A program made the translations under genes and the position numbers. Under the pieces are notes generated by a model. That model searched no databases. It was not told the origin of the DNA and worked only from the letters and a program-made list of their open reading frames with translations. Below, one piece after another: positions 7,994 through 17,869 of a stretch of 64,000 nucleotides of DNA. The DNA comes from Sphingomonadales bacterium (GTDB taxonomy: Bacteria; Pseudomonadota; Alphaproteobacteria; Sphingomonadales; Sphingomonadaceae): assembly GCA_027490095.1 (NCBI GenBank), contig JAIXYT010000041.1, forward strand, positions 31,448 through 95,447, read 5' to 3'. Each line of letters begins with the position of its first letter. The first letter of the stretch is position 1.

Positions 7994-9208
7994 ATGACCT
8001 ACAAGAGCGAATATCTCAGCACCCTCGAAGCCCGGGGCTACATCCACCAGCTCACCGACGCGGACGCGATCGACACGCGCGCCGCGAAACCCGGGCTGGT
8101 GGCCTATGTCGGGTTCGACCTCACCGGGCCCTCGCTCCACATCGGCCACCTGATGTCGATCATGATGCTCCGCCGGCTCCAGCAGCATGGCGGCAAGCCG
8201 ATCGCGCTGATGGGCGGCGGCACCACCAAGGTCGGCGACCCGTCGGGCAAGGACACGCAGCGCCAGCTGCTCGACCAGGCCACGATCGACGCCAACAAGG
8301 CCAGCATCAAGCGCGTGTTCGAACGCTTCCTCACCTTCGGCGACGGCCCGTCGGATGCCATCATGGCCGACAATGCCGACTGGCTCGATCATCTCAACTA
8401 TATCGAATTCCTGCGCGATTACGGCCGCCACTTCAGCGTGAACCGCATGCTCAGCATGGATTCGGTGAAGCTCCGCCTCGAACGCGACCAGCCGCTCAGC
8501 TTCATCGAGTTCAACTACATGGTCCTCCAGAGCTACGACTTCGTCGAGCTCAACCGCCGCTACGGCTGCGTCATGCAGATGGGCGGCTCCGACCAGTGGG
8601 GCAACATCACCCAGGGGATCGACCTCGGCCGCCGCGTCGCCGGTGCCGAGCTCTACGGCCTCACCACGCCGCTCATCACCAATGCCGACGGCTCCAAGAT
8701 GGGGAAGACGGCGAACGGCGCGGTCTGGCTCAACCGCGAGCAGCTGCCCGACTGGGACTATTGGCAGTTCTGGCGCAACGTCGACGACCGCGATGTCGGC
8801 CGCTTCCTCCGCCTCTTCACCGACATGCCCGAACCCGAGATCCGGCGGCTCGAGGCGCTCGAGGGCGCCGAGATCAACGACGCCAAGATCGCGCTCGCCA
8901 ATGCGGCAACCACGCTGTGCCGGGGTGCAGAGGCGGCCGCCGCGTCCGAGGCGACGGCGCGGGCCACCTTCGCCGAGGGCGGTGCGGGCGAAGCGCTCCC
9001 CAGCTTTGCGGTCGCGGGCGCCCTGCCGCTCGTCGATGCGCTGGTCCTGACCGGCCTTGCCGCCTCCAAGGGCGAAGCGCGGCGCAAGCTCGCGGAAAAT
9101 GCCGTGAAGGTGGATGGCGAGGGCGTGACCGACCCGGTCGCACTGGTCTCGGCGCCCGCACGCCTCAGCCTCGGCAAGAAGCGCCACGCGCTCCTGACGC
9201 AGGGCTAG
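7994..9208 (+). CDS. tyrS: Tyrosyl-tRNA synthetase
   Basis: Charges tRNA-Tyr. At 404 residues it matches the TyrRS-1 length. The class I signature HIGH is at residues 49-52 (GPSLHIGHL), the tyrosine pocket is in YVGFDLTGPS and VMQMGGSDQWGNI, and the KMSKS loop is DGSKMGKTANGAVWL with Lys235. A C-terminal S4 RNA-binding segment (LAASKGEARRKLAENAVKVDG) is present. It overlaps the convergent Sel1-like gene by four bases. Confidence 0.98.
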   Translation: MTYKSEYLSTLEARGYIHQLTDADAIDTRAAKPGLVAYVGFDLTGPSLHIGHLMSIMMLRRLQQHGGKPIALMGGGTTKVGDPSGKDTQRQLLDQATIDANKASIKRVFERFLTFGDGPSDAIMADNADWLDHLNYIEFLRDYGRHFSVNRMLSMDSVKLRLERDQPLSFIEFNYMVLQSYDFVELNRRYGCVMQMGGSDQWGNITQGIDLGRRVAGAELYGLTTPLITNADGSKMGKTANGAVWLNREQLPDWDYWQFWRNVDDRDVGRFLRLFTDMPEPEIRRLEALEGAEINDAKIALANAATTLCRGAEAAAASEATARATFAEGGAGEALPSFAVAGALPLVDALVLTGLAASKGEARRKLAENAVKVDGEGVTDPVALVSAPARLSLGKKRHALLTQG

Positions 9209-9717
9209 GGCCGGCCCCCGGTGATGCGGCGGGCGTTCAGCTGGGCATAGCGCTGCGGCGTCAGGCGGGCTGCAAAATCGGCAGCGCCCGGCTGTCCCTG
9301 TCCTGCCGCGGCACGGGCCAGCTCCGCTGCGCGCGGCAGGTTGCGGCTCACGCCCCGCCCTTCGGCAAAGGCGTTGGCGAGCGCAAGCTGGGCCGGCCCA
9401 TAGCCGCGCCGCGCCGCACGAAGGAACCAGGCGGCTGCAACCGCATCATTGCGCGGCGCGCCCTGCCCGTTGGCAGCCATTGTCCCCAGCAGCGTTTCGG
9501 CCGCCGGCACATCCCGCTGGGCGAGAATCCGGAAATCCCGGTGGGCGGCCGCATAGTCGCCGTCCTCGAACGCCGCGACGGCACGGGTCAGCAGCCGATC
9601 GGTCGGCAGGGCTGTTGCAGGGTCTGCAGGGCCGAACGCGGATTGGGGTCCGGCCGAAGGGCCCGCGCCAAGCAACAGGGCCGAAACAAGGGTGGCAAGG
9701 CAGGCCCGGGCAAGCAT
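9205..9717 (-). CDS. Secreted Sel1-like repeat protein
   Basis: A 170-residue protein with an N-terminal signal sequence (LARACLATLVSALLLGAGPSAG) and two or three Sel1-like/TPR-like repeats, seen as GDYAAAHRDFRILAQRDVPAAETLLGTM, NDAVAAAWFLRAARRGYGPAQLALANAF and NLPRAAELARAAAGQGQPGAADF. Such repeats scaffold protein-protein contacts; no enzymatic function is indicated. The start was set at MLARAC because GGAGG lies ten bases upstream. It sits 81 bases after recG in the same direction and may share its transcript. Confidence 0.8.
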   Translation of the reverse strand: MLARACLATLVSALLLGAGPSAGPQSAFGPADPATALPTDRLLTRAVAAFEDGDYAAAHRDFRILAQRDVPAAETLLGTMAANGQGAPRNDAVAAAWFLRAARRGYGPAQLALANAFAEGRGVSRNLPRAAELARAAAGQGQPGAADFAARLTPQRYAQLNARRITGGRP

Positions 9718-9798
9718 CCATCCTCCGCTAGCCCGAAACCGCAGCGGATTGAAGAGCAGACCGGCCCGCATCGGTGCGCCTTGTCGGCCGACTGTTGT

Positions 9799-11871
9799 TC
9801 AGCCGCCACGCAAGGTCGCAACAGCCGCATCCTTTTCGAACAGATAGAGCAGATCCCGCGCCGCCGCCCCGCGCGGGCCTGCCAGACCGCCGTCGCGCTC
9901 GATCAGCAGCCGCGCGTCGGCATCGGCGGTCGCCAGCAGGCGCTCCACCTGCTCGGGGGTCGCAAGCGTGAAACCCTGATCTCCCGACTGCCGGGTGCCC
10001 AGCAGCTCCCCGGATCCGCGCAGGCGAAGGTCCGCTTCGGCAATCGCGAATCCGTCGTCCGTCTGGCGCATCATCTTCAACCGCTCGCGCGCGGTTTCCG
10101 ACAGCTTCTCCCCGCGCAGCAGCAGGCAGACCGAGCGCGCGGTGCCCCGCCCGACCCGGCCGCGCAGCTGGTGCAGCTGCGCCAGCCCGAAGGCTTCCGC
10201 CCCTTCGATCACCATCAGCGAGGCATTGGGCACGTCCACCCCCACCTCGATCACCGTGGTCGCAACCAGGATCGCAGCCTCGCCCGACTGGAACCGCGCC
10301 ATCTCCCGGTCCCGCGCGGCCCCGGCCAGCTTGCCATGGACCAGCGCGACCCGGTCGCCGAAGCGCTGCCGCAGCATCGCCGCGCGCGCCACAGCCGGCG
10401 CGGCTTCATCCGGGTCCGACGTCACTTCGCCCTCCGACCCGCCGTCCAGCAGGGGGCACACCCAATAGGCCTGCGCACCCGTCGCGATATGGCGCGCAAG
10501 GCCGTCCACCACCTCGTCCAGCCGGGCGAGCGCCGTCACCCGCGTGTCGATCGGCTGGCGCCCGGGCGGGCGCTCGGCAAGGCGCGACACCTCCATCTCG
10601 CCGAAGTGCGCCAGCGCCAGCGTTCGCGGGATGGGGGTCGCCGTGGTCACCAGGAAATGCGGCGGCACATCCGCCTTCTCTGCCAGCATCATCCGCTGCG
10701 CGACCCCGAAGCGGTGCTGCTCATCCACCACGGCGAGGCCCAGCCGCCGATACTGCACCGCACCCGAGAAGATCGCATGGGTGCCGACCAGGATGTCGAT
10801 CTCGCCCGCCGCCAGCTGCCCGAGCACCTCCTCGCGCGTCTTCCCCTTCTCCCGGCCCGACAGGAAGGCCAGCCTCACCGGCAGCGTCGCCAACAGCCTC
10901 GCCAGCGTCGCGTGGTGCTGCCGCGCGAGCAGGTCGGTCGGCGCCAGAAAGGCCCCCTGTGCGCCTGCCTCCACCGCGATCAGCAGCGCCATCAGCGCGA
11001 CCAGCGTCTTCCCCGATCCGACATCGCCCTGCAGCAGCCGCAGCATCGCGTGCGGCGCCGCCATGTCGCCCGCGATCTCGGAAATGGCGTGGCTCTGCGC
11101 CCCCGTCAGCGGCCAGGGCAGGCTTTCCAGCAACGGCCGGGTCAGCCGCCCCGTCCCCACCAGCGGCACGCCCTTCTGCCGCCGGCGTCGGGCCCGCACC
11201 AGGCCCCAGGCCAGCTGGCTCGCCAGCAGTTCGTCATAGGCAAGCCGGTCGCGCGCAGCACTGCTGTCGGGCCGGCCGTGAACCACGGCAAGCGCCTCGC
11301 CGAAGCCCGGCCATTGCCGCTTCGCCTGCAGCCCGGGCTCGATCCACTCCTCCAGCCGCGGCGCGCGGGCAAGTGCTGCCTGCGCAAGCGCTGCAAGCCG
11401 CCGCGAGGTCAGCCCCTCGGTCAAGGGATAAATGGGCTCCGTCGCCGGGGCGTCCGGCTTCGTCAGCTCGGGGTGGATGATCTGGAAGCGCCCGTTCCAC
11501 AGCTCCAGCCGGCCCGCAACCACCAGGTCGGCGCCGACCGGCATCCGGCTCGCAAGCCCCGAGGCCTTGGGGCCGAAGAAGGCGAGCACCATGCCGATCC
11601 CCGAGGCGTCGTCGGCAAGGATCCGGAACGGCCCGCGCCCCCGGCTCGGCTCGTGCGCTGCAATGCGCACGGGCACGGCAACCCGCTCCCCCTCCCGCGC
11701 ATCCGCCAGGCTCGCCAGCACCCGCGTGTCGCGCCAGCCGACCGGAAAGTGGAACAGCAGGTCCCGCACCCGGGCAATGCCCAGCCGCTCCAGCGCGCGG
11801 GCCCCCGCAGGCCCGACTCCGGGAAGCGATGCCGCATCGGCAAACAGGGGGTTGAGCCGATCGGGCCGCAT
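9799..11871 (-). CDS. recG: ATP-dependent DNA helicase RecG
   Basis: Branch-migrates and regresses stalled replication forks. The 690-residue protein has an N-terminal helix-hairpin-helix/wedge region (SLPGVGPAGARALERLGI and an OB-like segment), then superfamily 2 helicase motifs: LLQGDVGSGKT (Walker A), VVDEQHRFG (DExQ motif II), TTATPIPRTLALAHFG (motif III) and HQLRGRVGRG (motif VI). GELLGTRQSG is a RecG-typical tail motif. The start MRPDRLNPLFAD is preferred over an upstream in-frame codon. It is divergent from sdhE-mfd, a common alphaproteobacterial arrangement. Confidence 0.97.
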   Translation of the reverse strand: MRPDRLNPLFADAASLPGVGPAGARALERLGIARVRDLLFHFPVGWRDTRVLASLADAREGERVAVPVRIAAHEPSRGRGPFRILADDASGIGMVLAFFGPKASGLASRMPVGADLVVAGRLELWNGRFQIIHPELTKPDAPATEPIYPLTEGLTSRRLAALAQAALARAPRLEEWIEPGLQAKRQWPGFGEALAVVHGRPDSSAARDRLAYDELLASQLAWGLVRARRRRQKGVPLVGTGRLTRPLLESLPWPLTGAQSHAISEIAGDMAAPHAMLRLLQGDVGSGKTLVALMALLIAVEAGAQGAFLAPTDLLARQHHATLARLLATLPVRLAFLSGREKGKTREEVLGQLAAGEIDILVGTHAIFSGAVQYRRLGLAVVDEQHRFGVAQRMMLAEKADVPPHFLVTTATPIPRTLALAHFGEMEVSRLAERPPGRQPIDTRVTALARLDEVVDGLARHIATGAQAYWVCPLLDGGSEGEVTSDPDEAAPAVARAAMLRQRFGDRVALVHGKLAGAARDREMARFQSGEAAILVATTVIEVGVDVPNASLMVIEGAEAFGLAQLHQLRGRVGRGTARSVCLLLRGEKLSETARERLKMMRQTDDGFAIAEADLRLRGSGELLGTRQSGDQGFTLATPEQVERLLATADADARLLIERDGGLAGPRGAAARDLLYLFEKDAAVATLRGG

Positions 11872-11941
11872 GGCTACCTGCGCTAGCAACCCTGCAGGCG
11901 GCCCGCAATTTGTGCGTGGCCGCTCATCTGCCGTGGAGACG

Positions 11942-12220
11942 ATGATGGTCAGCGAAGTCCGACTGAAGCGCGCGCACTGGCGGGCCCATCACAGGGGCAC
12001 CAAGGAGGCCGACATGCTGGTCGGCGGATTCGCCGACCGCTGGATGGCCGAGCTCGCGAAGGACGAGGCCGCCTTCACCTGGTTCGAGGCGCTGATGGAA
12101 GAGCAGGACGTCGACATCATGGCCTGGGCGTTCGCCAAGGCCCAGCCGCCCGAAGCGCTGCAGGGCTTGTGGATGACCCGCCTCATGGACCTCGATTACA
12201 TCCGGCTGGTTCCGCGCTGA
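11942..12220 (+). CDS. sdhE: FAD assembly factor SdhE
   Basis: Promotes covalent attachment of FAD to the flavoprotein subunit of succinate dehydrogenase. The 92-residue length and the block HHRGTKEADMLVGGFADRW, with the RGTKE/RGxxE signature, identify the family. FTWFEALMEEQDVDIMAW is the second conserved helix pair. Start is at the first of two adjacent ATGs, after GTGGAGACG. Its stop overlaps the mfd start (TGATG), so translation of the two is probably coupled. Confidence 0.93.
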   Translation: MMVSEVRLKRAHWRAHHRGTKEADMLVGGFADRWMAELAKDEAAFTWFEALMEEQDVDIMAWAFAKAQPPEALQGLWMTRLMDLDYIRLVPR

Positions 12221-15200
12221 TGCTCCCCATCGAAGCGATCATCGGCAGCCCCCGCCCGCTCAGGCTGACGGGGGCGCCCCCGGGCCTGATCCCGCTTCTG
12301 ATGGCGGGGCTTGCCCGTGCGGCCGGCCTCGATGGTGCCCGCGCAGTCCTGATCGCCGCCGACGAAAGCGCCGGCCGCGCCGTGGCAGAGGCCGCCCCCT
12401 TCTTCGCGCCCGATGTCAGGCCCATCTGGCTGCCGGGCTGGGACTGTCTCCCCTATGATCGCGCAAGCCCCGGCCAGGGCGTCATGGCCGAGCGGCTGGC
12501 AGGCCTCGCCGCCCTCGTGCGCCCGCCGCAGGGCCCGGAGCTGCTGGTGACGACCGTCAGCGCAGCCACCCAGCGGCTGCTGCCCAGGGCGATCCTCGCG
12601 GATGCAACGCTCGAGGTGCGCAGGGGCAGCCGCATCGGCCGCGACGCTCTGGTCGAGACCCTGCTGCGCGCCGGCTACACCCGGGCCGAAAGCGTCGCCG
12701 ACGCCGGCGATTTCGCGGTGCGAGGCGGGCTGGTCGACGTGGTCCCGCCAAATCCGGCCAGCCGCGCTGGGGATCCGCGGCCACAGGGACGCACCGGCTA
12801 CCGGCTCGACTTCTTCGGCGACGAAGTCGATGCCATCCGCACCATCGATCCGCTCACCCAGCTCACCACCGGCAAGGCCGACGGCTTCACCCTGCTGCCG
12901 GTCTCCGAACTGCTGCTCGATGACGCCCGCATCCGTGCCTTCCGCGCCGGCTGGCTCGAACGCTTCGGCGCGGGCGCAACGTCCGACCCCCTCTACCAGG
13001 CCGCCAGCGAAGGCCGTCGCGCCGCCGGCCTCGACCATTTCCTCCCGCTGTTCGAACCGGGCCTCGTCACCCTGTTCGACTGGCTGGCGCCCGGCGACCT
13101 GCTGGTCACCGACCCGGGCCTCCAGTCGGCAGCCGACGCGCGCTACGAGGCCATCACCGACTATCACCAGAACCGCTTCGAGGCGCTCCGCACGCCACCG
13201 AAGGGCAAGACGAAACTCGGCGCCGCCGTCTACCGGCCGCTCGAGCCCGACCAGCTCTACCTCGCCCGCGCCGAATGGGATGCAGGCCTCGCCCGCGCGC
13301 ACCGCACCTCGGCGCTCCCCGGCGACGGCCTCGACCAGGCCTCCCTAGACCTCGGCGGCCTTCCCGCGCAGGATTTCGCGCCTGCCCGGGTCGCAGCCGC
13401 CAGCGGGGGCGAACCCGTCTACAAGGCAATCGCCGCACGCCTGGCGCAGGCGCGGGAAAGCGGCCGCAAGCCCGTGCTCGCCGCCTATTCCGAAGGCTCG
13501 CGCGACCGCATCTCGGGCCTCCTCAAGGACCATGGCGCGGGCGGCCTCGTCCCGGCCGACGGCTGGCAGGCAGCGCTCGGCGCCGCCGACAGGAACGCCG
13601 TTCCCGTCATCGTCCTGCCGCTCGAAACCGGCTTCCGCCACGCCGACGCCGAGCTCTGGACCGAACAGGACATGCTGGGCGACCGGCTCGTCCGGCGCCG
13701 CTCGGCCCGCAAGGCCGACGCCTTCCTGAAAGACCTCGAAACCCTCGAGGCCGGCGAACTCGTCGTCCACCAGGACCATGGCATCGGCCGCTACATCGGC
13801 CTCACCCCGATCACGGTGTCCGGCGCCGAGCACGACACCGTCGCGCTCGAATATGCGGGCGGCGACAAGCTCTACGTCCCCGTCGAGAACCTTGACGTCC
13901 TCAGCCGCTACGGCAGCGAGAGCGAGGGCGTCGCGCTCGACAAGCTGGGCGGGACAGGTTGGGCCCAGCGCAAGGCCCGCATGAAGGAGCGCATCCGCGA
14001 GATTGCGCACGAACTGCTGAAGACGGCCGCCCTCAGGGCCACCCGCGCAGCCGACGCCTACGAGGTCGACGGCCAGGGCTATGCTGCCTTCCTCGACAAA
14101 TTCCCCTGGGCCGAAACCGACGACCAGCTCCGCGCAACCGCCGAGGTGCTGGAGGATCTCGCCGCCGGCCGCCCGATGGACCGCCTCGTCTGCGGCGACG
14201 TCGGCTTCGGCAAGACCGAGGTGGCGCTCCGCGCGGCCTATGTCGCGGCGGCCTCGGGCTCGCAGGTCGCCGTCATCTGCCCCACCACGCTGCTCGCCCG
14301 CCAGCACGCGGCCACCTTCCGCGAACGCTTCGCCGGCACCGGGCTCACCGTCGGTGCGCTCTCCCGGCTGGTGCCGGCTGCCGAAGCGAAGGCGACGCGC
14401 GAAGGCCTCGCCGACGGCTCGGTCGACATCGTGGTCGGCACCCACGCCATCCTCGCCAAGGGCGTCGAATTCAAGCGCCTCGGCCTCGTGGTGGTCGACG
14501 AGGAACAGCGCTTCGGCGTCACCCACAAGGAGCGTCTGAAGGCGCTCAGGCAAGGCTCCAGCGACCCGACAGCGATCAACAACGTCCACGTCCTCACGCT
14601 CACCGCCACCCCGATCCCGCGCACCCTGCAGATGGCGCTTTCGGGCATCCGCGAACTCAGCGTGATCGCAACCCCCCCGGTCGACCGGCTGGCCGTGCGC
14701 ACCACCGTCTCCCCCTTCGACCCCGTCGTCGTCCGCGAAGCCCTGTTGCGCGAACATCATCGCGGCGGGCAGAGCTTCCTGGTCATGCCGCGCATCTCCG
14801 ACCTCCCCGACATGGAGGCGTTCCTGCGCGAAGGCGTGCCCGAGGTCCGCTACGTGACGGCGCACGGGCAGATGGCCGCCGGCGAACTCGAGGACCGGAT
14901 GACCGCCTTCACCGACCAGCGCTTCGACGTGCTGGTCTCCACCAGCATCGTCGAATCCGGCATCGACATCCCCAACGCCAACACGCTCATCGTGCACCGC
15001 GCCGACATGTTCGGCCTCGCCCAGCTCTACCAGCTCAGGGGCCGCGTCGGTCGCGCCAAGCGCCGCGCCTATGCGCTCCTCACCACCGCGGCCGACGGCA
15101 CGATCACGAAAAAAAAAGAAAAGCGGTTGCAGGTGCTGGCTTCGCTCGACAGCCTGGGCGCCGGCTTCGAACTCGCAAGCCACGATCTCGACCAGCGCGG

Positions 15201-15870
15201 CGCCGGCAACCTGCTCGGCGACGAACAGTCGGGCCACATCCGCGAGGTCGGCTTCGAACTCTACCAGTCGATGCTCGAAGACGCGATCCTCGCCGCCAAG
15301 GCCGAGGCGCGCGGGCTGAAGGCGCCCGAGGACCCGTCCAGCCCCACCATCTCGGTCGACGCGCCCGTCATGATCCCCGAGGACTATGTGCCCGACCTCG
15401 CGCTCCGGATGGCGCTCTACCGCCGCGCCGCCGACCTCAAGGACAAGGCCGAGACCGAGGCGCTGGCCGCCGAGATGATCGACCGCTTCGGCCCGCTGCC
15501 CGAACCGGCGCAGAACCTGCTGAAGATCGTCGAGGCGCGCAACGCCGCCAAACGCGCCCATGTCCAGAAGATCGAGGTGGGCCCCAAGGGCGCGCTCGTC
15601 ACCTTCGTCGACGACAGCTTCCCCAACCCGGCCGGCCTCGTCGAATGGATGCAGCGCCTCAAGGGCCAGGCGCGGCTCCGGCCAGACCAGAAGCTCTTCC
15701 TCGCCCGCGACTTCGGCAGCGGCCAAGGGCGCCTCGCCGGCGCGGTCGCACTGGCCCGCGGGCTCGCCCAGGCCGCGATCCGCAACGTGGAGCCGGTCGC
15801 AGAGCCCGCGAAAGCCGCGCCCGTCCAGCGGCACGCCGTGCCGGGCGTGTTCAAGTCGAAGCGGCGCTAG
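12220..15870 (+). CDS. mfd: Transcription-repair coupling factor
   Basis: Removes RNA polymerase stalled at DNA lesions and recruits UvrA. The 1216-residue protein has the UvrB-homology N-terminal region (PYDRASPGQGVMAERL), the RNA polymerase interaction domain (LVVHQDHGIGRYIGL, LEYAGGDKLYVPVENL), and the RecG-like translocase: CGDVGFGKTEVALRAAY (Walker A), VVDEEQRFGVTHKE (motif II), TLTATPIPRTLQMAL and YQLRGRVGRAKRRAYA. The TRCF C-terminal domain follows. It overlaps sdhE by one base at its start and the convergent esterase by four at its end. Confidence 0.97.
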   Translation: MLPIEAIIGSPRPLRLTGAPPGLIPLLMAGLARAAGLDGARAVLIAADESAGRAVAEAAPFFAPDVRPIWLPGWDCLPYDRASPGQGVMAERLAGLAALVRPPQGPELLVTTVSAATQRLLPRAILADATLEVRRGSRIGRDALVETLLRAGYTRAESVADAGDFAVRGGLVDVVPPNPASRAGDPRPQGRTGYRLDFFGDEVDAIRTIDPLTQLTTGKADGFTLLPVSELLLDDARIRAFRAGWLERFGAGATSDPLYQAASEGRRAAGLDHFLPLFEPGLVTLFDWLAPGDLLVTDPGLQSAADARYEAITDYHQNRFEALRTPPKGKTKLGAAVYRPLEPDQLYLARAEWDAGLARAHRTSALPGDGLDQASLDLGGLPAQDFAPARVAAASGGEPVYKAIAARLAQARESGRKPVLAAYSEGSRDRISGLLKDHGAGGLVPADGWQAALGAADRNAVPVIVLPLETGFRHADAELWTEQDMLGDRLVRRRSARKADAFLKDLETLEAGELVVHQDHGIGRYIGLTPITVSGAEHDTVALEYAGGDKLYVPVENLDVLSRYGSESEGVALDKLGGTGWAQRKARMKERIREIAHELLKTAALRATRAADAYEVDGQGYAAFLDKFPWAETDDQLRATAEVLEDLAAGRPMDRLVCGDVGFGKTEVALRAAYVAAASGSQVAVICPTTLLARQHAATFRERFAGTGLTVGALSRLVPAAEAKATREGLADGSVDIVVGTHAILAKGVEFKRLGLVVVDEEQRFGVTHKERLKALRQGSSDPTAINNVHVLTLTATPIPRTLQMALSGIRELSVIATPPVDRLAVRTTVSPFDPVVVREALLREHHRGGQSFLVMPRISDLPDMEAFLREGVPEVRYVTAHGQMAAGELEDRMTAFTDQRFDVLVSTSIVESGIDIPNANTLIVHRADMFGLAQLYQLRGRVGRAKRRAYALLTTAADGTITKKKEKRLQVLASLDSLGAGFELASHDLDQRGAGNLLGDEQSGHIREVGFELYQSMLEDAILAAKAEARGLKAPEDPSSPTISVDAPVMIPEDYVPDLALRMALYRRAADLKDKAETEALAAEMIDRFGPLPEPAQNLLKIVEARNAAKRAHVQKIEVGPKGALVTFVDDSFPNPAGLVEWMQRLKGQARLRPDQKLFLARDFGSGQGRLAGAVALARGLAQAAIRNVEPVAEPAKAAPVQRHAVPGVFKSKRR

Positions 15871-16715
15871 GGCGCAGGCTTCGGGAAATAGGCCTTCAGC
15901 GCCTCATAGGCCGTGCCATGGTAGATGCTGCCATGGGTTTCAGCCGGGCGGGGCTCGTGGCGCCAGTCCAGGCTGTCCGGGGCATTCGCCTTCAGGGCGC
16001 CCACCAGGCTGTCCATTCCGGCCTGCATCTCGGGGCCTTCGCTGCCCAGGCTGAGCCACAGGCTGCGGGGGCCTGCCGGGCGAAGGCTGACAAGGCGCGC
16101 GGCCGCCCCGTTCGCGAGCGCCTGATTGTCCCACCACAGGCTGGGGCTGATCGCGATGTAGCGGCGGAAGCTGTCGGGCCGGGCCAGCAGCGTCTCCACG
16201 ACGAACAGCCCGGCGAGCGATTCCCCCATCAGCGCGGTGTCCGCGCTGGTGCGATAGCGGCCTTCCACGAACGGCTTCACCCGGGTTTCCAGGAAATGGC
16301 GGAAGGCGGCCGAGCCGCCGACGGTCGGATAGTCCCTGCGAAGCGCCGGGTCCTTCGTCGGGGGTGTCAGTTCGTTGCGGCGGTCGACGCTCGCAATCCC
16401 CACGAGGATCAGCGGCTGCAGCGGGCCCCAGGGGGTGCCGCCCAACTGGGCAAGGCCGCTGATGTGGTGGAAATCCTGGTCCAGGCCGCCGTCCAGCAGG
16501 TAGACGACCGGGTGGCGCGCCGTGCCGCCGGCATAGCCCGGCGGCGTATAGACGTTGATCCGGTGGGCAACGCCGGCTTCGCTGGCAAGCGTGTAGCCCT
16601 CGCCGATGACGATAGGTGTCGGCGGCTCGGCAGCCGCGGCCGGTGTCGGCGGCTCGCCAGCCGCGGCCGGGGTGGTGAGGGCCAGAAGCGTCAGGACCAG
16701 GCGGGCGATCGCCAC
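15867..16715 (-). CDS. Secreted esterase of the putative-esterase (IroE/FrsA-like) alpha/beta hydrolase fold
   Basis: A 282-residue protein with a signal-like N-terminus (ARLVLTLLALTTPAAAG) and the putative-esterase fold: HRINVYTPPGY, HPVVYLLDGG, then GESLAGLFVVETLLARP with the nucleophile Ser in GESLAG, and a final HGSIYHGTAYEAL carrying the likely catalytic His. GTG at 16715 is chosen because it opens the signal peptide and lies 12 bases after the patatin stop; the ribosome site is weak. It contains a Pro/Ala-rich repeat (EPPTPAAAAEPPTP) just after the signal. Substrate unknown. Confidence 0.82.
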   Translation of the reverse strand: MAIARLVLTLLALTTPAAAGEPPTPAAAAEPPTPIVIGEGYTLASEAGVAHRINVYTPPGYAGGTARHPVVYLLDGGLDQDFHHISGLAQLGGTPWGPLQPLILVGIASVDRRNELTPPTKDPALRRDYPTVGGSAAFRHFLETRVKPFVEGRYRTSADTALMGESLAGLFVVETLLARPDSFRRYIAISPSLWWDNQALANGAAARLVSLRPAGPRSLWLSLGSEGPEMQAGMDSLVGALKANAPDSLDWRHEPRPAETHGSIYHGTAYEALKAYFPKPAP

Positions 16716-16726
16716 GCGTCCCGGCC

Positions 16727-17785
16727 TCAGTCGTCGGACTGCAGCAGCCGGGGATCCGGGTTCTCGTCGCTCTCCTGCGTCAGCTGCGAAACAAGCCGGT
16801 TGTAGTTGAAGCTCGACCGGTCGCCGATCTTGTCCCCGTGGCGCTCCAGCCATTCGCTCGCCGCTTCGCGCCCCTTGTCCCGCAGCATCAGCAGGAACTT
16901 GCGCTCGGCCGTCAGCTTGGTGGCAGCCGGCAGCTCGCCCAGCGCCTGGTCGCCGTGGATCATGTGCAGATGGGTCTTGCGATGCCGTTCCGCCGAAAGC
17001 TCGCCGGCGTTGATCAGGCGGTTGCGCTCGGCGATGAAGCGCAGCTCGGTCACCAGGCTCGCGTTGAAGCTGATCTCCGACAGGCGGTCCAGGATGTCGG
17101 CGGCCTTCCGGGGCAGCTCGCTGCGCACGATCGGGTTCAGCTGCACGATCAGCACATCGTCGGTCTCGGTCGCCCGGCACATCGGCTCGATCGCGGGATT
17201 GGCGATGTAGCCGCCGTCCCAATAGCCCTCGCCGTCGATCATCGGCGTCTGGAACAGGCTCGGCAGGCAGGCGGACGCCAGCACCATCTCCACCGTCAGC
17301 TCATGCTCGCGCCAGCAGCGAAGGCCCCCTGTCGCCACATGGGTGGTGTTGATGAACAGCTTGATCCGCCGCTGCCGCCGCACCTTCTCGAAGTCGATGA
17401 GGTCCAGCAGCGCCTGGCGCAGCGGGTTGGTGTCGGTCGGCGACACGTCATAGGGGCTCAGCACCCGGGTCGCCGCCATCGACGCCTCGAACAGGAAGGG
17501 CTCGACCAGCGCATAGCCCGGCCAGTTGCGCCACGGGTTCAGCCGCTCGGCCGCATCGGCCATGCCCAGCCAAAACTGCTCCAGCTGCGCCCGGGCGCGG
17601 TCGTTCCCGCCCTCCAGCAGCCCTTCGGCCGTCACGACCGCATTCATGGCGCCGGCGGACGTGCCGGAAATGGCCGTGAACTCGAGGGTCCCCTCCTCCA
17701 GAAGGCGATCGAGCACCCCCCAGGTGAAGGCGCCATGCGCGCCGCCACCCTGAAGGGCGAGATTGAGCTTCTTCGGTTCGGCCAT
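16727..17785 (-). CDS. Patatin-like phospholipase
   Basis: A 352-residue lipid acyl hydrolase. LALQGGGAHGAFTWG is the oxyanion-hole motif (GGGxxG), ISGTSAGAMNA holds the nucleophile Ser in GTSAG, and DGGYIANPAI carries the catalytic Asp of the DG(G/A) dyad motif. The start ATG is preceded by GGGGAGCAGGTG. Membership in bacterial cytosolic patatins is clear; they hydrolyse phospholipids or storage lipids, but the substrate is not visible from sequence. It precedes the esterase gene by 11 bases in the same direction, so the two likely form a lipid-hydrolysis operon. Confidence 0.93.
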   Translation of the reverse strand: MAEPKKLNLALQGGGAHGAFTWGVLDRLLEEGTLEFTAISGTSAGAMNAVVTAEGLLEGGNDRARAQLEQFWLGMADAAERLNPWRNWPGYALVEPFLFEASMAATRVLSPYDVSPTDTNPLRQALLDLIDFEKVRRQRRIKLFINTTHVATGGLRCWREHELTVEMVLASACLPSLFQTPMIDGEGYWDGGYIANPAIEPMCRATETDDVLIVQLNPIVRSELPRKAADILDRLSEISFNASLVTELRFIAERNRLINAGELSAERHRKTHLHMIHGDQALGELPAATKLTAERKFLLMLRDKGREAASEWLERHGDKIGDRSSFNYNRLVSQLTQESDENPDPRLLQSDD

Positions 17786-17869
17786 CACCTGCTCCCCTGA
17801 CTGCTGCCCGTCGGCTTAGCAGGTGCAGCATGGGGCTGGAAGCCGGACGCTTCACCCGGCGCGAGCCCC

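Noticed and set aside
6838..11886. Very long open frame on the + strand (about 1680 codons) antisense to anmK and recG
   Set aside because: It is rich in Arg/Pro/Gln/His, has no domain, and its length comes from the GC-rich third positions of the real genes on the other strand and of tyrS.
13345..15834. Long antisense open frame across mfd
   Set aside because: The + strand encodes a full-length Mfd with all helicase motifs; the antisense frame is a low-complexity GC artefact.
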